Positions 26,641-35,287 of a stretch of 64,000 nucleotides of DNA are shown piece after piece. A program made the position numbers and the translations under genes. Within the stretch, counting starts at the first letter, position 1. Every line of letters starts with the position of its first letter. The DNA comes from Psychroserpens sp. Its GTDB lineage: Bacteria; Bacteroidota; Bacteroidia; Flavobacteriales; Flavobacteriaceae. Location of the stretch: assembly GCA_017643165.1 (NCBI GenBank), contig JAEPNY010000002.1:102402-166401 (forward strand), written 5' to 3'. A model generated the notes under the pieces. That model was given only the letters and a program-made list of their open reading frames with translations, did no database searches and was not told the DNA's origin.

Positions 26641-27297
26641 TTAATTCATGTGCATTTTTTCTTTGATCAAAAACTTTCCTAGATCGATCAAACTTCTAAC
26701 AGGTGCTACATTTAGAACATCGAAACTCGTATTTACAGATTTCTCAATAAAGATGTCTGTTTTTTCAAAACCTTTCGATGTATCATCCATCCAGAACTTC
26801 ATTGTTAATAACAATTGAAGCCAAGCGGTCTCTTTTAAACCACGACGTTGAATGCGATCAATTTGTTCCTGTTTAATATCAATTAATTCAATACCTAGGT
26901 GTTCAATATAAGTAGTGAAGGCATGCTTTAATTCGGCTAAAGATGCTAGGCCTTTCATACTATTTTTGTGTTTTTCTAAGGCATACTTAACATAACTTCT
27001 ATTGGCTGTCAAGTTTTCAAAAAAGGTAAAATAGAAGCTCAGCAATTTATTACGTGCATCAAAGGAATTGTAATCTTCACTTTTCTCCAATACATCAATG
27101 CTGTTTTGAAAAAATGCTTTGAACACGTGTTTTTCAATTGCTTCAAAAGAACCAAAGAATTCATAAAACTTTTGTTCTTCGAAGTTATTCGCTTTGGCGA
27201 AGGCATACACGGTCTTTGGCTGCGTATTATGCTCGAGCACATAATCCATGTAAAAACTGATTATGTCGTCGCTCTTGATATTTTTTTTCTTTGCCAT
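26641..27297 (-). CDS. TetR-type transcriptional regulator, head of operon 1
   Basis: 218 residues from the ATG at 27297 (M-A-K-K-K-N-I-K-S-D-D); in-frame ATGs at 27306 and 27303 are possible, while a TTG at 27318 lies in the -7 box and is excluded. The N-terminal helix-turn-helix is recognisable as IISFYMDYVLEHN, VYAFAKANNFEEQKFYEFFGS (about 13-55), followed by a helical ligand-binding C-terminal domain. It is autogenously positioned: a perfect palindrome lies 4 bp from its -7 box. The same element precedes operon 2. I infer a repressor of both operons; the inducing signal (light product, peroxide, porphyrin, lipid) is unknown. Confidence 0.85.
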   Translation of the reverse strand: MAKKKNIKSDDIISFYMDYVLEHNTQPKTVYAFAKANNFEEQKFYEFFGSFEAIEKHVFKAFFQNSIDVLEKSEDYNSFDARNKLLSFYFTFFENLTANRSYVKYALEKHKNSMKGLASLAELKHAFTTYIEHLGIELIDIKQEQIDRIQRRGLKETAWLQLLLTMKFWMDDTSKGFEKTDIFIEKSVNTSFDVLNVAPVRSLIDLGKFLIKEKMHMN

Positions 27298-27315
27298 GTT
27301 CATCATTTTATAACA

Positions 27316-27377
27316 CAAAGATATAAATGTTTAACCTTTTATAAAAATGGTTAAACAAAATTTAACATGATGCTATG
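27316..27377 (-). promoter_or_regulatory. Operon 1 promoter with perfect palindromic operator
   Basis: Minus-strand -7 box TATCTTTG (27323-27316), 4 bp, then TGTTTAACC (27328-27336 on plus strand), 12 bp, GGTTAAACA (27349-27357): a perfect 9+9 inverted repeat of 30 bp covering the -33 region, where a repressor would block RNA polymerase. A further half-site-like block TTAACATGATGCTATG (27362-27377) follows at a spacing of 4 bp. It is shared with the element at 18774-18837. Confidence 0.8.
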
Positions 27378-27466
27378 ACTTTAATTTAAGTTTTTGTTAA
27401 CAGCCAGAGGAATGGCATGTTTGTAACTTTACGTGTAATTTAAAACTAATCAATAATTCCAGTAAA

Positions 27467-28315
27467 ATGAAAAAATTATTACTTGCATTTGCTATATGTG
27501 CGATGACGTTCAATGCTAATGCACAAATTCAAACACCACAGCCTAGTCCTGCTGCGAAATTGACACAGAAAGTTGGTCTTACCGATATTACTGTAGAGTA
27601 TTCTAGACCAGGCGTGAAAGGAAGAACTATTTTTGGTGGTTTAGAGCCTTGGGGAACTGTATGGAGAACAGGTGCTAATAAAAACACTACGATAACATTT
27701 AGCGATGATGTAACATTTGCCGGTCAAGATGTAAAGGCAGGTTCTTATGCAATCTTCACAAAACTAAACTCTGCAAAAGAGTGGGATGTTATGCTTTACA
27801 GTGATACAAACAATTGGGGCGTACCAAGAGAGTGGGACGACTCTAAAGTTGTAGCTACAGCAAAAGTAAACGTAATGGAAATCCCATTTAACGTAGAGAC
27901 ATTTGCAATAGACATTAATAACATTACAGATAACGGAGGATCATTAGAATTGATCTGGGAGAAATCTTATGCAGCAATTCCTTTTACAGTACCAACAGAT
28001 AAAACGGTATCGGCTGCTATTGATAAGGTTATGAATGGGCCAGGTGCTGCTGATTACTATGCATCTGCTGTGTATTACATGAATGCAGGAAAAGATATCA
28101 ATCAAGCAAAAGCTTGGATGGAGAAAGCTATGTCTATGATAGAAAAACCAGGATTCTGGCAATTAAGACAGCAATCATTAATTTATGCAAAAGCTGGTGA
28201 AAAAGATAAAGCGATCGCTACTGCTAAAAAGTCTTTAGAGGGCGCAAAGGCAGCTGGTAATCAAGGATATGTCAAAATGAACATGGATTCTTTAAAAGAA
28301 TGGGGAGCTATGTAA
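27467..28315 (+). CDS. Secreted DUF2911 family protein
   Basis: 282 residues. Signal peptide of about 19 residues (KKLLLAFAICAMTFNANAQ). The DUF2911 domain (about 25-175) is a beta-rich module with VEYSRPGVKGRTIFGGL and WGTVWRTGANKNTTITFS; the C-terminal third (about 185-280) has TPR-like helix pairs (KAWMEKAMSMIEKPGFWQL). It is an exported protein common in Bacteroidota, function unknown. It is divergent from the TetR-type gene but 110 bp from its operator, so control by the same regulator cannot be excluded. Ends at a strong terminator. Confidence 0.88.
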   Translation: MKKLLLAFAICAMTFNANAQIQTPQPSPAAKLTQKVGLTDITVEYSRPGVKGRTIFGGLEPWGTVWRTGANKNTTITFSDDVTFAGQDVKAGSYAIFTKLNSAKEWDVMLYSDTNNWGVPREWDDSKVVATAKVNVMEIPFNVETFAIDINNITDNGGSLELIWEKSYAAIPFTVPTDKTVSAAIDKVMNGPGAADYYASAVYYMNAGKDINQAKAWMEKAMSMIEKPGFWQLRQQSLIYAKAGEKDKAIATAKKSLEGAKAAGNQGYVKMNMDSLKEWGAM

Positions 28316-28340
28316 TCGTTTCGATTGAATAATATACATA

Positions 28341-28371
28341 AGGTCTTAGTTTAGTGCTAAGACCTTTTTTT
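28341..28371. terminator. Terminator between DUF2911 and symporter genes
   Basis: AGGTCTTAG (28341-28349) / CTAAGACCT (28357-28365) with a 7-nt loop followed by T to 28371. It overlaps the final bases of the convergent symporter gene (stop codon 28370-28372). Confidence 0.88.
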
Positions 28372-30067
28372 ATGCTATTTGTTTTTTAGGAGTCACTGAT
28401 TGTATTAAACAAGCGATGACGATGACTATCAAACAACCCACAAAATTCAACCACAAGAATGGCAAATTAATGATTTCATATTCGTTCAATAAGAATAGCG
28501 CAATGACTAGGATTTGTGTGATTAGGGCAGCAGTGAAGACGGCATTCGCTTTTACAAACTTAAAAAAGAATGCAAGCAGGAAAATACCTAAAACATTACC
28601 ATAGAAAATAGATCCAATAATATTCACAAGTTGGATCAAGTTCTCTGCGAGATTTGCAACGCATGCTACACCAATTGCAACAATTCCCCAACCTAAGGTG
28701 AATAACCTTGAGGCTTTAACCATTTCAGCATCACTCTTCTTTGATGTATTACGTTTGTATAGATCCATGGTGGTTGTACTTGCAAGTGCATTCAATTCAC
28801 TAGACGTACTGGACATCGCGGCACTTAAAATAACTGCTAGCAGTAAACCAATTAGTCCACGCGGAAGGTTATTTAGGATAAAATGAATGAAGACATAATC
28901 TTTATCATTACTCTCTACCTTTAGGTTTTTAGAATCTCCAGCTTTTACAATTAATGTTCTAGCCTTGGCTCGTAGAGAATCACTCGCGTTATTATAAATA
29001 GTGATCATTTCTGGATCAACTTTTCCATCGGTATTTGAAAATTCATTGATAATGTCACGCTTCATTTCAAAGACTTGTTGTTGTTTCGATTGAAGTGATT
29101 GATATTCATTCGCATACTCTGAGCTCATGACGACCTCTGTTGCCGTAGGATTAAAATTGAGTGGTGCTGCATTGAATTGATAGAATACAAACACCATAAC
29201 TCCTACGAGTAGAATAAAGAACTGCATAGGAACTTTTAATAGTCCGTTGAACATCATACCGATCTGCATTTCTTTCAATGACTTACCTGAGAGATAGCGT
29301 TGCACCTGACTTTGGTCGGTTCCGAAATATGATAACATAAGAAAAGTGCCTCCAATGAAACCACTCCAAACCGTGTAACGATTGTTGAGGTTGAAAGAGA
29401 AATCTAAGACTTCCATTTTGCCACTAGCGCCAGCAATATCGAGCGCTTTGGAAAACGTAATGCCTTCCGGTAGTTTATTGATGATAAGTATAAATGCTAT
29501 GATCATTCCTGTAAAGATCACGACCATCTGATGTTTTTGAGTAACATTAACGGCTTTAGTTCCACCTGAAACGGTGTATATAATAACCAGTACTCCAATA
29601 ATCACATTCAATAAGAGTAGATTCCATCCAAGTACTGCCGAAAGTATTATTGCAGGTGCAAAAATGGTAATTCCGGCCGCTAATCCGCGTTGGATTAAAA
29701 AAAGGATTGCTGTTAAAGACCGCGTTTTTAGATCAAAACGATCTTCTAGAAACTCATATGCCGTATATACTTTTAAGCGATGATATAAAGGAATGAACAC
29801 CATACAAATGATGACCATGGCTATGGGTAATCCGAAGTAAAATTGGACGAATCCCATGCCGTCATTAAAAGCCTGTCCAGGTGTTGATAAAAATGTAATG
29901 GCGCTTGCTTGAGTAGCCATAACCGATAAGCCTATGGTCCACCATTTAGACGTATTACCGCCTTTTAAGTAGTCTTTTACATTCTTGCTGCCGCGAGATT
30001 GATAGGTCCCATAAATGACAATGAGCAATAGCGTACCAATAAGTACAATCCAGTCTAGTGTTTGCAT
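28370..30067 (-). CDS. Sodium:solute symporter (SSS family)
   Basis: 565 residues with about 13 membrane helices and the SSS fold. Family segments include the unwound helix 1 region, STPGQAFNDGMGFVQFYFGLP (about 62-82), GGTKAVNVTQKHQ (about 168-180) and the SSTSSELNALASTT sodium-binding helix (about 405-420). A large soluble loop (about 310-390) is inserted between helices. Substrate cannot be read from sequence. It is coupled to a PIG-L deacetylase and a 31-residue membrane peptide upstream, suggesting uptake of a sugar-like product generated by the deacetylase. Confidence 0.92.
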   Translation of the reverse strand: MQTLDWIVLIGTLLLIVIYGTYQSRGSKNVKDYLKGGNTSKWWTIGLSVMATQASAITFLSTPGQAFNDGMGFVQFYFGLPIAMVIICMVFIPLYHRLKVYTAYEFLEDRFDLKTRSLTAILFLIQRGLAAGITIFAPAIILSAVLGWNLLLLNVIIGVLVIIYTVSGGTKAVNVTQKHQMVVIFTGMIIAFILIINKLPEGITFSKALDIAGASGKMEVLDFSFNLNNRYTVWSGFIGGTFLMLSYFGTDQSQVQRYLSGKSLKEMQIGMMFNGLLKVPMQFFILLVGVMVFVFYQFNAAPLNFNPTATEVVMSSEYANEYQSLQSKQQQVFEMKRDIINEFSNTDGKVDPEMITIYNNASDSLRAKARTLIVKAGDSKNLKVESNDKDYVFIHFILNNLPRGLIGLLLAVILSAAMSSTSSELNALASTTTMDLYKRNTSKKSDAEMVKASRLFTLGWGIVAIGVACVANLAENLIQLVNIIGSIFYGNVLGIFLLAFFFKFVKANAVFTAALITQILVIALFLLNEYEIINLPFLWLNFVGCLIVIVIACLIQSVTPKKQIA

Positions 30068-30068
30068 T

Positions 30069-30164
30069 CTAAAACGCTTTAGTTATAAAATAAAATGCAA
30101 GAATATAAAGTGCGTTTGCCACAAGCACAAGCGTGTACATGCGGTTCCATTTGTACTTATTCAT
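30069..30164 (-). CDS. 31-residue membrane peptide coupled to the symporter
   Basis: A short frame, MNKYKWNRMYTLVLVANALY then ILAFYFITKAF, consisting of a basic N-terminus and one transmembrane helix (about residues 9-28). Its ATG shares the A of the TAA stop of the PIG-L gene (TAATG), and its stop is 1 bp before the symporter ATG, so all three are translationally coupled. This layout and the positive-inside topology argue that it is a real small subunit or regulator of the symporter. No function is known. Confidence 0.75.
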   Translation of the reverse strand: MNKYKWNRMYTLVLVANALYILAFYFITKAF

Positions 30165-32689
30165 TAGTTCTTGATTTGATTATTAGGTGTAATGTCGTTC
30201 TTTCCTAAAGACAGCATATTAGCAAATAGGCGATAAGCTCCTGAAACTCCAGCAGGAAATTCTCTAAAGAAACTTAAACCTGTGTATATGTAATGACCTT
30301 TGCCATATGACGCGACTAATAAACTTCCTTGTTTTGAAGATTCGCCTTTATCATTCATAGCAAGAATAGGTGTAAACTCAGCAGCCCAATCATTAGGGAA
30401 GTAAAGCCCACGTTCTTGGGTCCAGCCTTCAAAATCTTTAGTAGTTATTTTATTCGGAACATTTAATACTTCATGGTCTTTGGCAATGAGATCTACTTTA
30501 GCATATTCATCGGTAACACGATCTCTTGATAATCTAAGGTTATATGGTGCAATCTGATCTACTTTAACTCGTCGGTTCGTATTGTATTGAACAATCATAT
30601 TGCCGCCTTCAGCTACGTAATTAAAGAGAATGTCTTGTTTGAACTTTAATTCGTCAACGGTATTATAAGCACGTATTCCTACAACAATTGCGTCAAATCG
30701 TTTGAGATTCTCTTCAGTAATATCTTCTGGTTTAATAATAGCGACGTTATAGCCAATTTGCCTTAGGCTCTCTGGTACAACATCACCAGCACCTTCTATA
30801 TAACCTATGTTTTCACCACGTTTTTGAATATCCAAACGTACAATCTTACTTTCACTTGGTAAAAGAACGGTTTGAAACGGAATATGATCATAATCTATTT
30901 CTATGAGTTCCCGTGTGTAAACATTCTCGCCAATATGTACCATAGGCGTGAAGAGTCCTTCACTTTGACCTTTTGGAGGAATTACCGTGAAAATTAAACG
31001 CGCTTCTTGACCTTTATTCTTAATGGCGACTTTTTGTTGTTTTGGATAAACACTCCAATCGTTAGGATGTGCAATTTGAACATAGCCTTCAAGGTTATCG
31101 CTACCAGATTTTACGATGACTTCAATATCACGCTGTGCATCCGAATCAATTATAATCACTTTTTCGGAAATTTTAGCCGAAGCCTCTGGAATGATTTCGA
31201 AAGGTTTGTAGACTTCACCTTTAACCGGATCATTTGTTTTATAAACGATAGGTTTGGTAAAGGAAATTGGTACGTTCTCTATATTTAAATTGAACCTTAC
31301 ATTTAATGCACGTGGCGTTTCTGGATTCCCTATTAATGATTTATCCTCAACTTTATACATTCCTAACGATCCTTTCTTGGTTAACCAATAAGGAGTAGAT
31401 ACGGCTTGAGTATCTGGTAATAAGGCTGTTTCTTTAAAATCAAAACCGGTATTGTTATCTAGTTTAATACCCTTTTCTACGGCTGTACCATTTGGCGTAA
31501 CATAATTAACCAATCGTATATTTGAGTCGCTTCTATTGATAACTTCAAGGTTTAAGTTGATAGACGATCCTGGACTCGTATGATTTGTATTTGCTGTTGC
31601 CTCCAAATATAATCCTGCACAAGCTTCTATAATTCCTTTGATCTCTTCAGTTTTGATGCGTTTCCAATGGCTATCTTCTAGATTTTGTATCAAGCTGTAC
31701 GCTCTAACCAATTCTGGAATCGAGGCTGCTGGATTTTTAAAATCATAATTGTTTTGAACGGCATTTAAAACTTCTCCTACAGCAGCACCACCTTCAACGC
31801 GATTCCAGGTGGTATCAACACCTTCGAATATATTAGATTTATCTTTTGGAAGTTCACCTTTAATTAATTCGACGTATTCGTTTTGAGTACCTCTACTTCC
31901 TGTGCTTCCGAAGCCTTGCGATTTATGCTGACTGCGACTTAGTGCTGCAATTTCTGGATTACTCAATCCTAAATCGGCATAATAGACACCAGTGTCTATT
32001 TCTAATAAGTTGGTTTTGTCGGCTTTTTCAAAGTTTTCACGACTTCCATAAAACCACCATGATGTGTTAAAGAAAAGGCGTTTAGGTTGCCATAATTCGG
32101 TTGTTTGCAATTGCTCTGGATAGGCATTTGCATCTGCCACCAAATCAAAAGCTTCAATACTTAGCATCGCTGAACCTGTATGGTGACCGTGTGTGGTTCC
32201 TGGATTTCGATGGTTAAATCGATTTATTATAACATCTGGTTTAAACTGGCGAATCGCCAAAACTACATCACTTAAGACTTCTTCTTTATTCCAGATTGCA
32301 AAAGTTTCGTCTGGATGTTTTGAATAACCGAAATCATTAGCTCGTGTGAAGCGTTGTTCGCCTCCATCGGTACGTCTGGCTGCTAATAATTCCTGAGTTC
32401 TAATCACACCCAATAATTCTCGTATCTCAGGTCCGATGAGGTTTTGTCCACCGTCACCACGTGTTAAAGATAAGTACGCTGTTCTTGCGTGGACCTCATT
32501 TGCCATATAGGAAATAAGGCGTGTGTTTTCATCATCGGGATGCGCAGCAACATATAATACAGAACCTAAGAAATTCAGTTTTTTTATAGACTCAAAAATC
32601 TCAGATGATGATGGTTTTTTAGGTTGTTGTGCCTGAACGATGAACGATGACACAAGAAAAAAGAACAGTAAGCGTAATGTATTATGCAT
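30164..32689 (-). CDS. Secreted PIG-L family deacetylase with C-terminal GATase-like domain
   Basis: 841 residues, signal peptide of about 20 residues (LFFFLVSSFIVQAQQ). The zinc deacetylase domain (about 40-290) has the H50-P-D-D-E54 motif in AAHPDDEN and a second zinc His in HGHH (GTTHGHHTG). A middle beta-rich region (about 360-600) resembles alpha-galactosidase NEW3-type modules, and the end (about 620-835) has a class I glutamine-amidotransferase-like fold (AIVVGIRAYNT, GGNMIVQYN, KGHYIYTGLSFFREF). Acts on the cell surface or periplasm on N-acetylated sugars by family. Co-transcribed with the 31-residue peptide and symporter. Confidence 0.9.
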   Translation of the reverse strand: MHNTLRLLFFFLVSSFIVQAQQPKKPSSSEIFESIKKLNFLGSVLYVAAHPDDENTRLISYMANEVHARTAYLSLTRGDGGQNLIGPEIRELLGVIRTQELLAARRTDGGEQRFTRANDFGYSKHPDETFAIWNKEEVLSDVVLAIRQFKPDVIINRFNHRNPGTTHGHHTGSAMLSIEAFDLVADANAYPEQLQTTELWQPKRLFFNTSWWFYGSRENFEKADKTNLLEIDTGVYYADLGLSNPEIAALSRSQHKSQGFGSTGSRGTQNEYVELIKGELPKDKSNIFEGVDTTWNRVEGGAAVGEVLNAVQNNYDFKNPAASIPELVRAYSLIQNLEDSHWKRIKTEEIKGIIEACAGLYLEATANTNHTSPGSSINLNLEVINRSDSNIRLVNYVTPNGTAVEKGIKLDNNTGFDFKETALLPDTQAVSTPYWLTKKGSLGMYKVEDKSLIGNPETPRALNVRFNLNIENVPISFTKPIVYKTNDPVKGEVYKPFEIIPEASAKISEKVIIIDSDAQRDIEVIVKSGSDNLEGYVQIAHPNDWSVYPKQQKVAIKNKGQEARLIFTVIPPKGQSEGLFTPMVHIGENVYTRELIEIDYDHIPFQTVLLPSESKIVRLDIQKRGENIGYIEGAGDVVPESLRQIGYNVAIIKPEDITEENLKRFDAIVVGIRAYNTVDELKFKQDILFNYVAEGGNMIVQYNTNRRVKVDQIAPYNLRLSRDRVTDEYAKVDLIAKDHEVLNVPNKITTKDFEGWTQERGLYFPNDWAAEFTPILAMNDKGESSKQGSLLVASYGKGHYIYTGLSFFREFPAGVSGAYRLFANMLSLGKNDITPNNQIKN

Positions 32690-32785
32690 GGCTGTATTAG
32701 TTAGTGACGACCAAATATAATGAAGTCTAAAAGTGGATGCCTAGTATTTAGTTTTTCTTTAACGTTAGATCTGTTAAGCCGTGTG

Positions 32786-33130
32786 TTATTCTGACCAAAC
32801 AGCTAGTTCATTTCCGCTGGGATCAAGAAACTGAAAACGCTGTCCTCCAGGAAAGGAAAAGATGTCAACTGAGATTTTACCACCAGCATTGATTACCTTA
32901 TTTTTTAGCTTCGGAAGGTCGTTGTGATAGAGCACAATTAAAGCGCCGTTTATTACAGGTTCATCGCTCAGTTCGAAACCACCATCAAGACTACCATCTG
33001 TGAAGGCTGTATAGCCATCGCCATAATCAGTGAAGGTCCATTCGAAGACTTCAGTGTAAAATGCTTTGGTCTTCGTAAGATCGTTTGATTTGAATTCGAT
33101 GTAATCTATTTGATGATTTGTTTGTTTCAT
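32786..33130 (-). CDS. VOC superfamily (glyoxalase-like) protein
   Basis: 114 residues with one VOC unit of two beta-alpha-beta-beta-beta motifs: IDYIEFKSNDLTKTKAFY (8-25), TFTDYGDGYTAF, GGFELSD and the typical end FPGGQRFQFLDPSGNELAVW. Metal ligands would be E in YIEF and E in NELAVW; the second motif has no obvious His. Substrate unknown; the group includes lactoylglutathione lyase-like and bleomycin-resistance-like proteins. Confidence 0.88.
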   Translation of the reverse strand: MKQTNHQIDYIEFKSNDLTKTKAFYTEVFEWTFTDYGDGYTAFTDGSLDGGFELSDEPVINGALIVLYHNDLPKLKNKVINAGGKISVDIFSFPGGQRFQFLDPSGNELAVWSE

Positions 33131-33142
33131 TGCAAATACAAA

Positions 33143-33682
33143 TTAGGCTTCTATAGCATCTTTTTCTAATAAGGTTACTGCTTTTTGTAGAATAAGATTG
33201 TTGGGATAGGTAACCAAATCACCATTGTCCAATCGTAGGTGTAACTGAAATGCACGAATATCTTCGATAACAGCTTCTAATGGAAAATCCTTATCGTGAA
33301 TCTGGATTTTATCACCCACTTTATAAGGAAATGAAAAGAACATGATGATCCCAGAAGTGACGTTGCTAAGAATAGACCAAATGGCGAAAAGACCAATTCC
33401 GATCACAGCGAAAACTGACGATACTATGAGTGTTAAATCTTTAAATTCAACACCTAAAATCGCGATTTGAATAGTTAAAGCTATTATTAATAGTGTAACT
33501 GTTATATATCTTTTAATCAGATTGATACGAGCTTCGTTAATTCCGCTTTTCTTTCCTATGCGTTTTACTAACGCATGACTTAATCCGCGTATTATTAAAA
33601 GAACAACAAAGAGTATGGCGGTGGCAATTAACTCAAACTGATAGGTTTCAAAAAAAGACATAAGCGTTGGATATTTACTCAA
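33143..33682 (-). CDS. Small mechanosensitive channel family protein
   Basis: 179 residues. Three membrane helices (about 16-34, 57-78, 82-112), the pore-like third with GIGLFAIWSILSNVTSGIIM, and a beta domain of the MS channel family (FSFPYKVGDKIQIHDKD, IRAFQLHLRLDNGDLVTYPN). It ends after the beta domain, so the large alpha-beta C-terminal vestibule of MscS is missing; the whole protein is 100 residues shorter than E. coli MscS. Probable osmotic release channel or small variant. It is 12 bp from the VOC gene downstream. Confidence 0.87.
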   Translation of the reverse strand: MSKYPTLMSFFETYQFELIATAILFVVLLIIRGLSHALVKRIGKKSGINEARINLIKRYITVTLLIIALTIQIAILGVEFKDLTLIVSSVFAVIGIGLFAIWSILSNVTSGIIMFFSFPYKVGDKIQIHDKDFPLEAVIEDIRAFQLHLRLDNGDLVTYPNNLILQKAVTLLEKDAIEA

Positions 33683-33707
33683 ATATACAACCTATTTTAA
33701 AAGTAAT

Positions 33708-34658
33708 TTAATCTAATTGAAGCGTTTCGCGAAGTGTTTCATCAGCATTCGAATTTTTGCTCCAGTAAGGCGATTTGATCGTCTTTAATTTTGTCGCTTT
33801 TGTTGTTAATGTTTTTGCCTTTGAGCCATAACCATCGCGATAAGAATCTTCCCAGCCTAGAATGTCGTATGGAAATTCAGTATTGTATGAAATAGACAAG
33901 GTTCGTCCTAATTCAGGATAAGTAATAGTGTAATTCCCATCAGATAAAGTTGCATTTGCAGTATAGGATTTTAGTGGGATATGTTTCAGACGAATAAATT
34001 CAAAAGATGGAATAACAGCAATAGTTCCTATTGGCAAGCTCTTTGGATCAATTCGTAATTGCGTCCAAAGCTCATTTTCAAGAATTGCTTTATCTAGGTT
34101 AAATTCTTGATCACCTTCTGTAGCGAAATAGCTATGACCTTTAATTTCAAATTGCTCCCGATTATTAAGTTGTGAATACACATGTCCACACCACTCTTGA
34201 ACAGAGCAACTCACTTTGATCGCATGCTTGTTATTGCTCACAGGATAGAAGGTAGATTGCATGATTGAATAAGGATAAACGCCAGTATTAAAATTTTTAG
34301 TAGCATTTAACTTTAATACAGAGGTATTCGATTTACTATAATTATCGGCTTTAACTTGTGCATCTGGTAAGAAGTCTTCCGTAACATAAACCAATACTGC
34401 AGTTCCGTCACGTAATTCCCCATAACGCGCCTGCTCTAACTTGTATGAAGATAATTCGGCTTCACCTGCATACCAGTACGCTTTAAAGGCTTCAGATTGT
34501 TTAAAGGCTGGTTTGGTGATAGTAGCTGCTGGTACATCGGTTTCAGACGTTGCTAACATTTCAGAAGACGCCTCTGAAGTGGCTTCTTTACAATTTTGAA
34601 CGCTTATAATGAGGATACCTATTAAGGCAATTCTGAAGTACGTAACTAACTTTTTCAT
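33708..34658 (-). CDS. Probable outer-membrane lipoprotein of unknown function
   Basis: 316 residues. Signal sequence ending IISVQNC23-K, which looks like a lipoprotein signal, but with Asn instead of Gly/Ala/Ser before the Cys. Low-complexity Ser/Thr/Glu linker (24-50), then a beta-rich region (YWYAGEAELSSYKLEQARYG, VLVYVTEDFL, SVQEWCGHVYSQL). Relatives in flavobacteria sometimes carry the name of their neighbour Maf by misannotation; nothing here resembles Maf. Upstream neighbour on the same strand is maf (37-bp gap). Confidence 0.75.
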   Translation of the reverse strand: MKKLVTYFRIALIGILIISVQNCKEATSEASSEMLATSETDVPAATITKPAFKQSEAFKAYWYAGEAELSSYKLEQARYGELRDGTAVLVYVTEDFLPDAQVKADNYSKSNTSVLKLNATKNFNTGVYPYSIMQSTFYPVSNNKHAIKVSCSVQEWCGHVYSQLNNREQFEIKGHSYFATEGDQEFNLDKAILENELWTQLRIDPKSLPIGTIAVIPSFEFIRLKHIPLKSYTANATLSDGNYTITYPELGRTLSISYNTEFPYDILGWEDSYRDGYGSKAKTLTTKATKLKTIKSPYWSKNSNADETLRETLQLD

Positions 34659-34695
34659 ATCGTAACACTTAAATTACAAAGTTACGACTGAAAGA

Positions 34696-35283
34696 TTAGT
34701 CTACCATACTGTTTAACGTTTTGTAAACGAGGTGTGTTGGTAATCCAACGACATTGGTGTACGAGCCTTCAATTTTTGTAATTCCTATTTGTCCGATCCA
34801 CTCTTGAATCCCATAAGCACCTGCTTTGTCGTAAGGCTCGTAAGTGTCGATATAGTAGTTGATTTCGTCTTTTGAAAGGGCTTTAAAGGTCACTTTTGTT
34901 ATGGCGTTTACCGTTTTCTGAGTGTTCTTGGTTGTGAAGCATACAGATGTAATAACCTCATGCGTTTGATCGCTCATCGAAGCTATCATTTGAAATGCCT
35001 CTTCATGCGATCTCGGTTTACCTAATGCACTTTCGTTATGCCATACAATGGTATCTGAAGTAATTAATATATCGTTTTCTTTTAGTTCTTCTTTGAAAGG
35101 TAAGGATTTCAGTTGCGCTAAATAATCGCTAATTTCAAAATGCCTTAACCGATGTGGATATTCTTCTTTGACAGGTTTTAACCGAATTTCAAAATCTAAA
35201 CCTAACTCCTTAAAGAACTGTTGACGACGCGGAGAACCTGACGCTAAGATGATATTGAAGTTCTTTAAACGATTATTAAGCAT
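34696..35283 (-). CDS. maf: Maf-family nucleoside triphosphate pyrophosphatase
   Basis: 195 residues, full length. Cleaves non-canonical or dTTP/UTP-type nucleotides to monophosphates. ASGSPRRQQFFKELG (15-29) is the substrate loop, ITSDTIVWH (about 74-82) holds the catalytic Asp, LGKPRSHEEAFQM (about 87-99) follows, and the end DKAGAYGIQEWIG (about 152-164) is diagnostic of Maf. Start is 4 bp from the UbiA-type gene upstream, so both are in one operon. Confidence 0.95.
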   Translation of the reverse strand: MLNNRLKNFNIILASGSPRRQQFFKELGLDFEIRLKPVKEEYPHRLRHFEISDYLAQLKSLPFKEELKENDILITSDTIVWHNESALGKPRSHEEAFQMIASMSDQTHEVITSVCFTTKNTQKTVNAITKVTFKALSKDEINYYIDTYEPYDKAGAYGIQEWIGQIGITKIEGSYTNVVGLPTHLVYKTLNSMVD

Positions 35284-35287
35284 AGTG

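Noticed and set aside
13728-27297. Proteorhodopsin or carotenoid genes as part of the light block
   Set aside because: No seven-helix retinal protein or crt gene is present in the window, so a rhodopsin link cannot be claimed.
27298-27318. Longer N-terminus for the TetR-type gene (TTG start)
   Set aside because: The TTG is in the -7 box TATCTTTG; internal ATGs at 27306, 27303 and 27297 are available.
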